From Chrysopilus asiliformis (lineage: Eukaryota > Arthropoda > Insecta > Diptera > Rhagionidae): DNA of 64,000 bases. The stretch lies in the NCBI GenBank assembly GCA_964034945.1, contig OZ035960.1, positions 16,711,403-16,775,402 on the forward strand, given 5' to 3'. Shown piece after piece: positions 1-10,850 of this stretch (within the stretch, counting starts at the first letter, position 1; every line of letters begins with the position of its first letter). The translations under genes and the position numbers were made by a program. The notes under the pieces are model-generated. The model saw only the letters and a list, made by a program, of their open reading frames with translations, made no database searches and was not told the origin of the DNA.

Positions 1-197
1 AAATTTACTGAAAAATGTGGTGGAAAAAACCCCTTCCGTCTTATCCTCTCACCTGATATCTCTTGAAGAACGGAAGGTATTAGGATTTGATTTTTACCAT
101 TAAAGAGGTTATCGTTCAAGAAAATGTGTTTATATAAAAATATCGGCCTTGGAAATATTTCCAAAAAAAAAATTTGCCCATTTTTCCATTAAGGGTA

Positions 198-1136
198 GGG
201 GAGACTCGTCCTCGTTGTCACAAGTACTAGTTGTCACAATGGCTATATCTCTTAATTCAGAAATATTTTTGAAATCGGTTCTTCGGCAATTTCGAAGCTC
301 ACTCCACCACTACCAATTTCAGAAAGTGTCCTGCCGATCGACCTCATGTGTTACGTTTTTTAACTCGAAATCAAAAAATATCGTTAGTGAGTAAATTCTA
401 ATGGATTTTTTGATTTTGTTTATTTGTCATACATTATTAAGATAGAAGTGTATTTTGATTGGTATCTCTTAGGACATTGATCGACTTTAAACATAATTTT
501 GAGTGTTTAGGTTCTACATTAAGGGTTATAGGTTTAAATGGCTGTCAAAAATTATTTGTCTGTCGGTACTAGTTGTCACAGGGGCTATTTGCTTGTCTCA
601 GGGGCTACTGCAGAGCAGGAAAATCTGCAGGGCAGAAAAATCTGAAGAATCTAAAACCCAAGAAACATAATAAGCAGGAAGATAAAGGACTTGAGATAGA
701 GAAATGAGTTGTTAACAGCGATGGAGACGAAGACAACGAAGAACTACTGTGCGAGGTTTGTTATGAAACTTGGTCAAGTAGCAAACCCAATGCAGGGTGA
801 CTTCAGTTCATCAAATGCAGACTGTGGGCTCATGATAGATCTGAGGGGCAAAGAGTTTTTTTTGTTACCCTAATTACGCCGGGAATGACCTGTGACAACG
901 AGGACCGCACGTTGTGACAACTAACCCCAGCCTTGGGGTAAGTTGTCACAGTAGACTTAAATTTTTATTACATTATTTTCATGACGTTATTACTTGAAAT
1001 TTTAAATAATTTGTACAATTAATGAAGGACGAAAGCCCGAATATACGATTTATGCGTTTGACTTGGCAATTTAACTTTATTGTCTCCAGAAATAAGGATT
1101 TTTATGATTTTTGTGACAACTAGGACCAGTCTCCCC
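198..1136 (+). mobile_element. pogo/Tigger-like element with TA target duplication
   Basis: Ends GGGGAGACTCGTCC and, inverted, GGGGAGACTGGTCC, flanked by TA at 196-197 and 1137-1138. Both ends continue into GTTGTCACA, which recurs inside (near 229, 567, 911 and 942, partly inverted). At 939 bp it is too short for a full transposase, and only a C-terminal relic remains. TA duplication plus subterminal repeats fits the pogo branch of Tc1/mariner. Confidence 0.75.
720..848 (+). pseudogene. Transposase C-terminal zinc-binding relic
   Basis: Reads EELLCEVCYETWSSSKPNAG, then TGA, then LQFIKCRLWAHDRS. The CxxC...W...C..W.H pattern resembles the PHD-like tail of insect pogo/Tigger-type transposases, and the TGA most simply replaces the Trp before LQ. 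It lies inside the 198-1136 element in the same orientation. The catalytic part is absent. Confidence 0.55.
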
Positions 1137-1138
1137 TA

Positions 1139-3281
1139 TTCACAATCCTCTTTTAAATTGCGGGTAATTTTACCGCTCGGTAATTCAGTCAAATTTAACA
1201 GATTTTTACCGAGACGGTAACTTGGTTCATGTAAAAATGAATTACCGGATTCGGTAATTGTATACATGCCTTGAGTCGTGTTTTCCGGCCCGGTTATTCG
1301 GTATCAAGAATCAACCGCGAGTGACGCTAGTAATGTTTTTGGTTGTCAAATTTTCTCGCAGGTTTTTTGTTAATCTTATCGGACTGCAAATTTTTTCAAT
1401 TTTGATAGCCGTTGCCACAATAGAAATTCAAAAGAATACATCAAACATGGATTTAAAGGTATGTGACATATTTTACAATCAAATTCGCAGTTCATGATTT
1501 GGTCACGTATCCAATAAAAGCGCTGTTCTCAAATCTGTGCTGTGGGACGTTCACAGCAGAATATTTTCAGTCTTTTAATATTACCGAAAACACCGAATAC
1601 CCAAAATTAAAAGAGGACTGTGAATACCCTTATTGTCAATTAAATTGTTTTACAAAAAATACCCTTTCTTTGTATCAAAATACATCCGGTGTATATTGGA
1701 TTATAAATTTTTTGTGTGAAATAAAATTGCAATCCGAAACTCCCTAATTATCCCAAAAAAAATCTGCTTTGCTATTCTATTAACGCGTTGGTAATTTCGT
1801 TATTATGAAAATGCTAAATCGTAAGAAAAATCTAAAATTGTATTTAAAATTCCCCATAAACTAATGAAATTGCACCCGAGGAAGATAACTTCCGTTGCTT
1901 GCCATCCTATGGAAGCAAAGCCAACGTAGGGCAATGATAACATAAAACATGCTGAGATCATACTTCAAAAAATTACCAGCTTGACCTTAATTATGGGATT
2001 AGAATATTTTTATTGAATTTGGCCAGTTAATTAAGAGCTTTATTTCGTCTGCGTTCGTAAAAAAACACTCACAAACAAACAGAACAAACAAAAACAAATA
2101 AAAAAAACAAAAAAAAAAAATCCCCCATGGCCGTGATTAGGTATCGCTATAAGCCAAGGATATCATGTCTATAATCAAGGGATGAAGATAATTTTGGATG
2201 TGGTTTAACTTAAAAACATGAGTAAAAATAGAAAATAATAAAATAAAAGCGTTGTCGGCGAGAACAACAGAAGGAAAACATTGACAGTGGCTATGGGAAC
2301 AGACAGAAAAGCACAAGCCAAGGACTGAAAAATAAGACCAAGGATCTAATTAGGGACACCATTGGAATAGCAAATTGAGCCTGTCATCAACATTTTTCGA
2401 CATTAGCCAAAGGAATTTTTCCACTTTTCCTTCCGCTGTCTTAATATACACGTTAATATTATGCATTTTTTTCTGCTAACTATGATACCCGACGAGTGTT
2501 TGTTAACATTTTTTTATTTATTTTCTTTTTTCCTGGTACGTCCTTTGCCCAGATTATATGGCAGCGCATCGGGAAGATGGACAATTTTTAGATTCGAGCA
2601 ACACATCCCATAAGAATAGAATGGCATATTTTACTTTTGTTAATAACAGATGGCTGATCCTCTTGGCTTGGCCAAATACCCAGCGAATCCATGCTAAGCC
2701 AGTTCCAAATCGAAAGGACTAAAGCCTATGAATTACGAAATTTATTGCCACAACTTGAAAGACTCACCATTAGGGATTTTCTCTGGTTAGTAATTTTATT
2801 AATGTCCCAATGGAGATTTAGTGGCTAGAATCAGATGTCAAAGTGTTTTTTGATATTTTTACTGCCTTATAATATAAATTCGCGTCCCTCATGAATAATT
2901 CGTTCAGTCGATCTTCTTAAGGAAATTAGATGGTATTCACTGGGATTATCTTTTAGTGATGCTTTCGATAAATTAATAATTTTATTGAATCTCGCATAAG
3001 AATATACGATGGGCAATAAATCTTTTAAAGTAAATATAGAAAAACAAACAAGATTTATTGTTAATAAATTCTAAATATATTCCAATCTGCTCTTAATAAA
3101 GTATAGGATGATAATCGGGCAGTAAATCTAGTATGAAATTAGAGGATATGGACTAGCAGTTTTTGAATGTTTTTCCCAAAGATTTTATAGCTCTAAGCCT
3201 TTTTATGAGCTTTTAATTTTTCATTTAACAAATTAAAACGTCCAAAGAAATTACGAGAATTTCAACAGCTTTGTAAAATCC
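1139..3281. other. AT-rich non-coding stretch
   Basis: No supported gene. At 1158-1258 a cluster of CGGTAATT and its inverse (palindrome GGTAATTTTACC, repeated ACCG/CGGT) looks like a degraded foldback element. The remainder is AT-rich intron-like or intergenic DNA. Confidence 0.4.
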
Positions 3282-3483
3282 CAAGCAACCATTTGCGACT
3301 CCGGTTTAATAACGGTTAGAAACCAGTATATTTGACTATTGAGTTGTGATTGGTCACAGTTGCAAATTGGTTACTTTGTAACCGATCACAAAAAAGCATC
3401 CAGTTTGTAGCCCCATGTATTTGCAACCAAAGTTGTGCGATCGTCGCATAACCGATATGTAACCATTTTTGGTTACTTGAGAT
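3282..3483. mobile_element. Possible foldback MITE
   Basis: CCCAAGCAACCA at the left and, inverted, CTCAAGTAACCA at the right, with several GGTTAC/GTAACC pairs between. It is about 200 bp without coding capacity. No clear target duplication, so the limits are approximate. Confidence 0.4.
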
Positions 3484-3503
3484 TACGCAATGTACTGAGA
3501 AAT

Positions 3504-4132
3504 CAGAGCTGGGCTTACTTCAGTACATTTGATACTGCAGTACACGAGCAGTACCAGTACATAGATACTTGTACTGGGCTTGCCACCAGTATCAATACCT
3601 TAAATATTGGTACTGCACGATCAGTACCAGTACTTGAAGTACTTGTAATCGATGCACGGATCCAGTCCCAGTACAAAAAGTACTGGTACTGGTTTTTTAC
3701 AATATTTGTATTTTTGTACTGGTTTTTTACAATACCAGTACTTTTTGTACTGGTATTGGTTTTTGCAGTACCAGTACTTTTTGTACTGGTTTTGAGTTTT
3801 GCAGTACCAGTACTTTTTATACTTTTTCAAGTACTTTTGCAAAAGTACTGGAATTTTTTCAAGTACTTTTGCAAAAGTACTGGAATTTTTTCAAGTATTT
3901 TTCGCGAAAGTACTGATATTTTTCAAGTACATAGCACTGGTACTGGAGTTTCAGTACCAGTATCGATGTTGGTATTTTTTTACTGCTCAGTCAGAGCAAT
4001 ACCAGTACAAAATTTACTGGTACTGAAATCTCAGTACCAGTACTTTTTGTATTGATACTGAAATGCGGTTAAAAGTATCATTACCATATACTGGTACTGA
4101 TACTTGAGTATTGAGTATTTTGCCCAGCTCTG
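3504..4132. mobile_element. hAT-type MITE with perfect 8-bp target duplication
   Basis: Perfect 11-bp terminal inverted repeats CAGAGCTGGGC are flanked by identical TGAGAAAT at 3496-3503 and 4133-4140. The interior (about 600 bp) is built almost wholly from AGTACTGGTACT-like units on both strands, with a tandem of 20-bp palindromes around 3829-3881. The spurious long frames here come from that repetition. An 8-bp duplication and CAG..CTG ends are diagnostic of hAT. Confidence 0.9.
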
Positions 4133-4140
4133 TGAGAAAT

Positions 4141-5110
4141 TATAGCCACACGATGATAAAATATCTGATGCGAACAGCACATCACTTTCTTATACAAAAT
4201 GTACGTTTCAGCACAATTTACACTATAACCCGATAAATAAAATATTAAGAGAAAAACAAAAATTTTCTTTTTACGAAATTATTAATATCTCGATAACGGT
4301 AAAATATATATTTACGGAAAAAGGCGAAAATGCAGAGAATTTTGGTATCTTTTTTTTGGAATTTTGAGAAAAACTGTTAGTTAGCAAAATCGTTTTTTTA
4401 GCTTTTAATGAAAATATCTCAATAACGGTAAAAATAACGGCGGAAATCAGTAAAAGACAACATTATGGTAAATACTATTTTCTTCAATTCATCTTAAGGT
4501 CGCCCTCCATTACAAGATAGACTTATGTAGATCTAAAAAGGAATGACTGAATACAAGTTAAACGCTATCCCTTCCAGTTTTACAAAAAACAGGGGAAATT
4601 ATTCTTGCAGTTGCCGACAAATTTTTGCAGTTGATTCTTATCTCCCTTTCTCGTCAACGTATCTTCACATAAATGTGTCTCAATTTTTTTGCAGTTGCCG
4701 ACGTCATGGTAATGGAGGGCGACCTTTATACGTTGAATCGCCGAAACCCCGTTATTTTTCGAGATAATCGCTAAAAACTGATTTTTTTTTTTTAAATAAC
4801 GGCATAACTCGATAACGGCTTGAGATATACAGTTCTAGTAGAGGACAAAAGTGTAGGAAATTTTATTGTCTCCAAGTTTTGTCACAAATAAGACTATTGA
4901 AAAATGCCTAGTTTCGGAGTAAATAACGAAAAACGAAATTGCAATTTTTAAAAACCCGCCATTTTGGTTACTTCTGCTTACCGGACTGTCACCAAAAGTT
5001 GATAGGATCGTCCCATTCCAGGACCAAATATCACTGCAAAATTTCATGACTCTAGCTCTGAAAATCTTGTACACAAACTGACAGACCGAAAGAAATTTTT
5101 GTACTATTTT
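4141..5110 (+). repeat. Family-3 dispersed repeat, copy 1 (interrupted)
   Basis: Shares long blocks with 24660-24910 and 28255-28925: GCACATGACTTTCTTATAC-like, TCTACGTTTC, repeated CGATAACGG phrases, and a tail ATCTTGTACACA followed by CAGAC. The PIF/Harbinger-type MITE at 4497-4725 interrupts it. Confidence 0.6.
4497..4725. mobile_element. PIF/Harbinger-type MITE with TTA duplication
   Basis: 18-bp inverted repeats beginning AGGTCGCCCTCCATTAC, with TTA directly outside both ends (4494-4496 and 4726-4728). It is 229 bp with no coding capacity. A 3-bp TWA duplication is the hallmark of PIF/Harbinger. Confidence 0.75.
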
Positions 5111-5288
5111 TTGTAATATTTGTAAAGAAATTTCGATTCCAGAAAATAATTAAATCAGAACAATCATTGATACATTTTTTACCAATTTAAATTCAAATTA
5201 AAATTAAAATTCAGATTCAAAGTTGTTATTTTCGGCAATTTATGCCTTGATATATTTTTTTTTAATTACACACATTTCTTCTACTTAC

Positions 5289-5428
5289 TTTTTTGGTCCC
5301 TCAGTTCCATTATGTTTTCCTTGTACTAAAAATAGAGATCCTCGATCTGCGTTCAGCAATATCGAAACATTTTGAAGAATTTTATGACACAATGACCTTA
5401 CATCCAATTCATTACAAATATCCTTAAC
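5289..5428 (-). CDS. Pde6: Pde6-like exon D, start of GAF-A domain
   Basis: 140 nt. The acceptor is TTCCAG|G and the donor is AAAAAA|GTAAGT. It encodes [37 protein letters not shown] and KHNGTEGPK, the first helix and first strands of a PDE GAF-A domain. It is too short for the long-ORF scan. It leaves phase 2. I searched 1-5280 on the minus strand for the next GAF exon (SRLFDV..., NIPDAY...-type motifs) and found none, so the next exon probably lies outside the window. Confidence 0.9.
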
Positions 5429-7814
5429 CTGGAATTGCGAAAGAAAATCACAAAAATTAATGTGGACCTTTTAAATCGTATGAGAAATCAACATTGAAAA
5501 TATTTTGGTCATTAGTGGACAAGTCTCAAATATGAAAATCTGAAATTCTTTACTTATATTACAAAAGTAAAATTCCAATAATTCTAGATTGCAGTTTTAC
5601 CAGAAAATTTGGAAAAATACTTTTTCAAAAATTTAACTTTACTTCGAATTTTTCGGATTTTCCCCGTCCAAGAACAAAAAATGTCCCCAATGACTAAAAA
5701 TTTAAGATAACAAAAAAAAAATAACAAAATTTTGTACAATTTAACAATTGTGAGATTCTACAAACTAAAGATCGAAAAATTTAATTAGAAAATGAAATAA
5801 AACGAAAAAGACGATACCTTACCAATTCAAAAATAAGCTGTTTCTCATCGAGCTGCTTTAGCTCATTACGTGACAGTCTTAAGGGTCGATGTTGGCCACT
5901 GTTTAACGGTCCAGATTGACAATTAAGTGGATGTGTTACGGAATCATTTTGTATTCCTATACTTAAAAATGTCGGCGTTCCATCAATTGTGTTTACGATT
6001 GGCTTAAGGAGTCCTCCACGCTCAAATTCATGAGCTGATATTTTCCTGTATACCCAATGAATAAAGCAATTATAATTTTTTTTTTTATCCAAATATTTAT
6101 ATTAGCTAACCACTACCGTTTTCATAATGCTTTGAGTGGTAAAATTCAATTATACCTGACAGGAGTTGTTGCTCCTGAGCCACCCCTTGATGAACAATTC
6201 GGTACACTTCCATGGGTTGGTGAGCCACCAACATCGTTTCCAGCTGATGTTGCATGAGAAACTAGCCACGAATCTACTACTTGCCGTGTTCCTTTCCTAA
6301 AATTTAAAATAAACACGCATTAGAATAGAGATGCAAACCAACAGTTTTTTGAGTGTGGTTCGGATTCGGATCAAGGTTGGATGGGGATCTGATTTTTGGT
6401 TTTGTTTTCTAAAATTCCAAAAACTTGGTTCTGGTTGGGGCATGTGAAATGTTTTTTGGTACTAAAGTGCTGGACTCTAAATCTGGTCTAAAATAGAAAA
6501 TAATATGAAATTTTCGTTACTAAAAATTCAAATTTGAACCGAACGGAACCACTGAAATTTGGTTTTTTATATGATTTTGGTTTCTAAAATTTCAAAATTT
6601 AGGTTCCGGTTTTGGTTTCTAAAATTTCAAAATTTAGGTTCCGGTTTTGGTTTCTAAAATTTCAAGAAATTGGTTTTGGTTCTGATTTTTGTTCACTGAA
6701 TTTTTGATGCTTTATGCCGCGGTCACACGACGCTGTTTTGCCAGCCGCTGGCTGCTGTTGGTTAGAAGCGCTGGCAAATAGCAACAGCAGCCAGCGTCCT
6801 GAGAGGATTCACACGATTTCTACTTTAGTAGCGCTGGCAAGTAGCAAAACAGTGGTTTGAAATTTTAATCTGGGAGATTTTTTAAATAATAAACGTTACA
6901 CACAAATTTAAATAAATAAACGTTAAATAACAAGTTACAATAAACAAACTTTACCACTTATCAGACTTTTAACAGCTCAGAAACCAAGTGACAGAGTCAC
7001 GTGATCCCTAGTAGCGCTGGCAAAATAGAACGGTCTCTACTTTACTAGCGCTACTAAAATCATCACGCTGCTGCTGGTGATAGCAACGCACTAGGGTTCA
7101 CTTTGGTGCTGCTGAAACGGCTGCTAACAGCCAAACAGTCACTAGCGCTGGCAAAACAGCGTCGTGTGACCACCGCATTAGTGATTCTTGTTCTCGGAAA
7201 ATATTGGTAGTGGTTTTTGTTCTCTCAAAAGACTGGCATGTAGAATGTTTTTTTTTGGTACTTTATATGTATTAACATAAAAAAGGTTCTGGACTCTAAA
7301 TCTGGTCGAAACTCAAAAATACTATGAATTTTTCCATTCTAAAATTTAAAATTTGCACCAGAGGTGGATTTAGAGAATCTGAGATCTTCGGCGCAGAAAA
7401 AAATTGGAGTCCCCATAAACAATCTGAGGCGCACCGCGAAGTTTCGAAGAGGCAAAAATGACTTATATTATCTATATGTACATTTTTTCATTTTGATTAT
7501 GCAGAGAAAACCCTGTATTACAGTTCACTATATTTACTATATTTCTATCCCAAAATAACTAAAATATTTTTTTAAACAGAATCGAACAAACCTTAAAAAA
7601 TAATCCTGAACAAATTCCTGATTCTCATCCAACCAAGACTCCATTCGTGCATATTCAGCATCATAGCAGGTCTGTGTAGGAGGCATCATCTGTAATGGCA
7701 GGGGGACACCGGTACGAGATCCCAAATTATCGAGTCCCATTCCCGGGCCCCCCTGCTCAGATGGCATTCTGTTATTCTGTGTCTGGGGCTCCTCTATGCT
7801 GCGTAAATGCAGAC
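5289..7814 (-). CDS. Pde6: PDE5/6-family cGMP phosphodiesterase, N-terminal part (4 exons)
   Basis: Partial gene read on the minus strand as exons 7814-7592, 6296-6156, 6045-5823 and 5428-5289. All junctions are GT-AG and the phases agree, giving about 226 residues when counted from the in-exon ATG at 7767. In order the protein has a low-complexity N-terminus, a [14 protein letters not shown] segment, [17 protein letters not shown], a Ser/Gly-rich linker, RKISAHEF (residues 106-113), [14 protein letters not shown], and [20 protein letters not shown] followed by [12 protein letters not shown], the beginning of GAF-A. The same order occurs in vertebrate PDE5 and fly Pde6, which hydrolyse cGMP and are regulated by cGMP binding to GAF-A and by PKG/PKA phosphorylation of the RKIS serine. 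GAF-B and the HD catalytic domain are not in the window; family members are roughly 900 residues or more. Pde11 is the main alternative, but the RKIS block favours Pde6. The family is seen directly in the sequence; the symbol is recognised by resemblance. Confidence 0.88.
5823..6045 (-). CDS. Pde6: Pde6-like exon C with RKIS site
   Basis: 223 nt. The acceptor is GTATACAG|G and the donor is TTG|GTAAGG. It begins by completing the Arg of RKIS, the PKG/PKA-type site that corresponds to the regulatory serine of PDE5A. It then encodes [19 protein letters not shown], a variable linker, and [10 protein letters not shown] running into GAF-A. It ends in phase 0. Confidence 0.9.
6156..6296 (-). CDS. 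Pde6: Pde6-like exon B
   Basis: 141 nt, 46 full codons, phase 2 in and phase 2 out. The acceptor is TTTTAG|G and the donor is CAG|GTATAA. It encodes [16 protein letters not shown] followed by a Gly/Ser/Thr-rich linker ending ATTPV. The intron to exon C is only 110 bp, which is typical of insect short introns. Confidence 0.88.
6575..6666 (+). repeat. 35-bp tandem repeat, about 2.6 copies
   Basis: Unit TTTTGGTTTCTAAAATTTC followed by AAAATTTAGGTTCCGG, near perfect. It lies in the intron between Pde6-like exons A and B, within a GGTTTTGGTT-rich tract from about 6340. Confidence 0.8.
6718..7174. mobile_element. MITE with about 27-bp inverted ends in Pde6-like intron
   Basis: Left end GGTCACACGACGCTGTTTTG and its inverse at the right, continuing into repeated AGCGCTGGCAA motifs throughout. 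It is about 455 bp and non-coding, and fills much of the 1.3 kb intron between exons A and B. The target duplication is not clear. Confidence 0.75.
7592..7814 (-). CDS. Pde6: Pde6-like exon A (first coding exon seen)
   Basis: The acceptor is a T-rich tract ending TTGCAG just above 7814, and the donor AAG|GTTTGT follows 7592. An ATG at 7767-7765 (MPSEQGG) could be the start codon. The frame is also open upstream ([14 protein letters not shown]) to the acceptor, so the true start may lie in an unseen upstream exon. The conserved core is [18 protein letters not shown]. The exon ends in phase 2, with AG of an Arg codon. Confidence 0.85.
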
Positions 7815-9228
7815 CTGCAATGAAACAACAAAAAAAATTATTAAAAACGAAAAGAAATAATAATTTTATGGTAGAATATATAAAATTTACAAAAATCTCC
7901 ATAAGTTGACATGATGACAATGTCATAGACTACAGATTGATTTAAATTGTACTTTTGTCAAACTTTGCACAGACCTAATGCCGTTACTACATAAAATATG
8001 GTGTGAAATTGTTGCGTAAAAGTTTGAGGATTTCTTTGAGTTAGAGCATACAATATCAATGAAAATGATGTATACTTTATGTAATCGAGGGTAAAAGTTG
8101 TAAATATTTATGTGCTAACTCTAGGTTATTTATGCGCACAAACTTAGATATGAACCCTATACAAAAGGTATTTATTCCACTGTCAGCTGGTATTTATTGT
8201 ACTCGTATTTAGATAAATGCCATAGGAAATGGAAATTTGCATACAGACACGATACGGTACTAGAATTTTAATTAGCAGCCGAACAAGTGTATATCTTGTC
8301 GGTTACTTGCATATTAACAAAATTGCAAACATACAATGAGAAGCTATATATGCTGCAATATGAAAACTGAATTAAATGTAAAGAGGGTCGCCCTAAAAAA
8401 AACTACCCATTACCCTTCCATTCATTTTAAACTATAGTTCAGTTAGCAGTAATATTACTCTATAAAATAGATATGCTGCAAAGTTTTTTTCTATATCACA
8501 TGGCCTTGTACTATAAGTCACTAGTATAGCTTGAATACAACAACATAACAACTATCCGGCCGCAAAACCCTAATCAATGACTGATAGTAAATAGAAACAC
8601 AAATTTTGCACAATTTCAATATACATAGATGTGTATATGCATCTAAATAAAACTTAAAGGTAAAGTGTAGATTGTAAACGTTACTCAACCTTCAGTGAAT
8701 TTTATTTAGATTTTCCACTAGATGTAATATGTTTGTAGATAGGTTGTATGCAAATTCCTGGCAACAACAGAAAACCGAAGGATTGCAGACAGGATAACGT
8801 TTATATATAGATGGTAATTTATTTTCAAGGTTTCCACCATGATATTCGCGATTCTTGACATTTTAAAGCCGATTTGAAGTTTGCCATTGAAGGACGACTT
8901 ACCTATATTGAAATAAAAGGCAATTCCGCGTCAAGGATTTTAGCAGTATGGGGTTTAGAATTATTTCCCTTTACGCCTTTAATAAAATCACAAAAGACGT
9001 TACTTTCTTTTGAATGAAAGGCTATAAAGAGATTTTTTTGTTCAATTCCAATTTCAATTAGAGTTATGACACTTGAAATGAAATTTCAAATCAAATTTTG
9101 ATAAGTTATGTGAAATTATGTTTGTGAAAGTTCTTTATGCCCACACGTTCTTGAATGTATGTCATTTTTAAGAAAATCAAAAAACTGTCACATTGGTATG
9201 TAATGAAGGAGTTCCTCAGAAAAACTTA
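7815..9228. other. Intron-like DNA above Pde6-like exon A
   Basis: AT-rich, no supported exon or repeat structure. The exon A acceptor and polypyrimidine tract lie at 7815-7845 (minus strand). Confidence 0.4.
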
Positions 9229-9232
9229 TTAA

Positions 9233-9972
9233 CCCATTTTTCGCCGCTCGTGGCCGCGTTCAAATTTTTTCATGAACATTTGTGTGGATGCTAATTTTGG
9301 GTCGAATATGACTTTCAAAAAGTTTCAGAATTTTCCGACCAACAGTTTTCCGGAAAATTGTGGTAAAAATTCTTAACAACAGAGAATAGCCGCGATACTT
9401 TTATATGCTCAATATGTGCACTCAGAAAAATGGAGGCTAACTCGACGACCTACATACGGCTTAATTGGCCTCGGGCACGCGCGCGTTCGCCTGCATGTGG
9501 GCAAGTAAAACTGAGTTGACCTGTGGTCGGAGAAATTCTGAAATTAAGCCACCAGCAGGTGAAGTAGGGCATTGGGAGCTGCACGAGTTGACCTTAGATA
9601 GGTTAACTCTGACCGCTAGCTGGCTTACAGAAACCTCTGTAAGGTCAGAGTTAACCTGACAAAAAGTTGACCTGGACATTTTTCTGAGTGTGGTATTTTT
9701 TCAGAAAAAGGTGAAAATTTTTATTAAAAATGCGAAAAAAAAATTGTGGTAAGAATTCTTACCAACGGCGAAAAACGAGGTCTTCTACGTTTCTGTGAAG
9801 GTTTTTTGTCTGTTTTGTGGCAAAAATGGGAAAGTCCAATCACCCAAGTTTTTCATTTTATAATCAATTGATTAAAGAATCTTTCTTAGCAATCAACGAA
9901 AAAGTAATTTGATGAGTTTTGATGAACATTTAAAGCTGTGGTAAGAATTCTTACCGGGTGGCGAAAAATGGG
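9233..9972. mobile_element. piggyBac-type element (TTAA), interrupted
   Basis: Inverted ends CCCATTTTTCGCC are flanked by TTAA at 9229-9232 and 9973-9976. The palindrome GGTAAGAATTCTTACC recurs inside (9749, 9941, degenerate at 9361). Removing the nested MITE at 9419-9690 leaves about 468 bp. TTAA duplication with CCC...GGG ends identifies the superfamily; there is no transposase. Confidence 0.82.
9419..9690. mobile_element. MITE-A copy 1, nested in the piggyBac-type element
   Basis: Inverted ends CACTCAGAAAAATG and CATTTTTCTGAGTG; 272 bp, with TG on both sides. It matches, nearly base for base, the two halves of the copy at 31440-32889. The paired short frames on both strands here are shadows of its partly palindromic sequence. 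Confidence 0.85.
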
Positions 9973-9976
9973 TTAA

Positions 9977-10850
9977 CAATATTTTTAAAAAACATTCCTT
10001 ACCAAAAAAAAAACTTCATTTAAAAACTTTATTGCTTAAATAATCCGCAAAAATCCAAAATGTTATTATTTCATACAATTTCACATAAGAGCTTTTATTG
10101 TCACATTGGTGGCGCGAAATTTTCATATAAAAATTCCAATATATCGCACATTGTTAAGAAGTCAACAAATTAAATTTGATTATTTGAAAAAAGTAACAAC
10201 TTCTGAAGTTGCGATCCTAACATAGAATAGAGAATGTCTTTTCCAAATACATAATTTATGCATACACGGGCATGTAACCGTAATCAATCACATTTGAGCA
10301 TCTCTTCCAATAAATGTCAATCAAATGCGAGACAACGAAAATATTTACGCGTTTTTTTAACACTGTCAAGTTTTTTATTCGCTTTGACTAGGAATTTTGT
10401 AATACCGTTTCCAAAATTGAAAAGCCACCAGAAAAAAAGTCATTATTGGAAAAAAAAATAATGTCAGCCATGCAATTGCATTTTTAAGAAATAGGGAAGA
10501 AAAACTGTTTTCCCATTAAAATCTCAGAGAAAAATTTACTAACATTGACCCTGGCATATGCCAAAAAAAAAATCAGAAATCACTTTCTCAACAACTTTTA
10601 TGAAAATATCGTTATCTTTGTAGAGCTTTCGGGTACAAATATCAAAATTTTGACATCAGACGGAGGGCGGCAGTGATAGGGATGGATAGATCTGAGAAGA
10701 AATTTTTTTTAAGCTTTTGGCTTCCTTTATACAATATGTTTTACACATCTTAAAAATCACTAGTTTTCTTGTTACATTCAATCGATTTTGGGGAAATGAT
10801 GATTGCTTAGAATCTAGGAGGCACCCTCAAGGTGCTAAAAGATTTACAAC
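9977..10850. other. Non-coding AT-rich stretch
   Basis: No gene or structured repeat supported. A GGAGGGCGGCAG patch at 10661 is probably old repeat debris. Confidence 0.35.

Noticed and set aside
3435..4055. 206-codon frame rich in Tyr/Phe/Val
   Set aside because: It is the AGTACTGG-filled hAT MITE read through; frames are also open on the opposite strand.
4835..5074. 79-codon minus-strand frame resembling 28679-28867
   Set aside because: Both are parts of the family-3 repeat; the similarity is at DNA level and frames differ in length.
1..5280. Further Pde6 exons (rest of GAF-A)
   Set aside because: No minus-strand segment with the expected GAF motifs was found; a GTGAGA donor-like site at 41-53 has no GAF-like coding before it.
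9461..9679. Paired frames on both strands
   Set aside because: Shadows of the partly palindromic MITE-A; the same peptide appears at 32483-32878.
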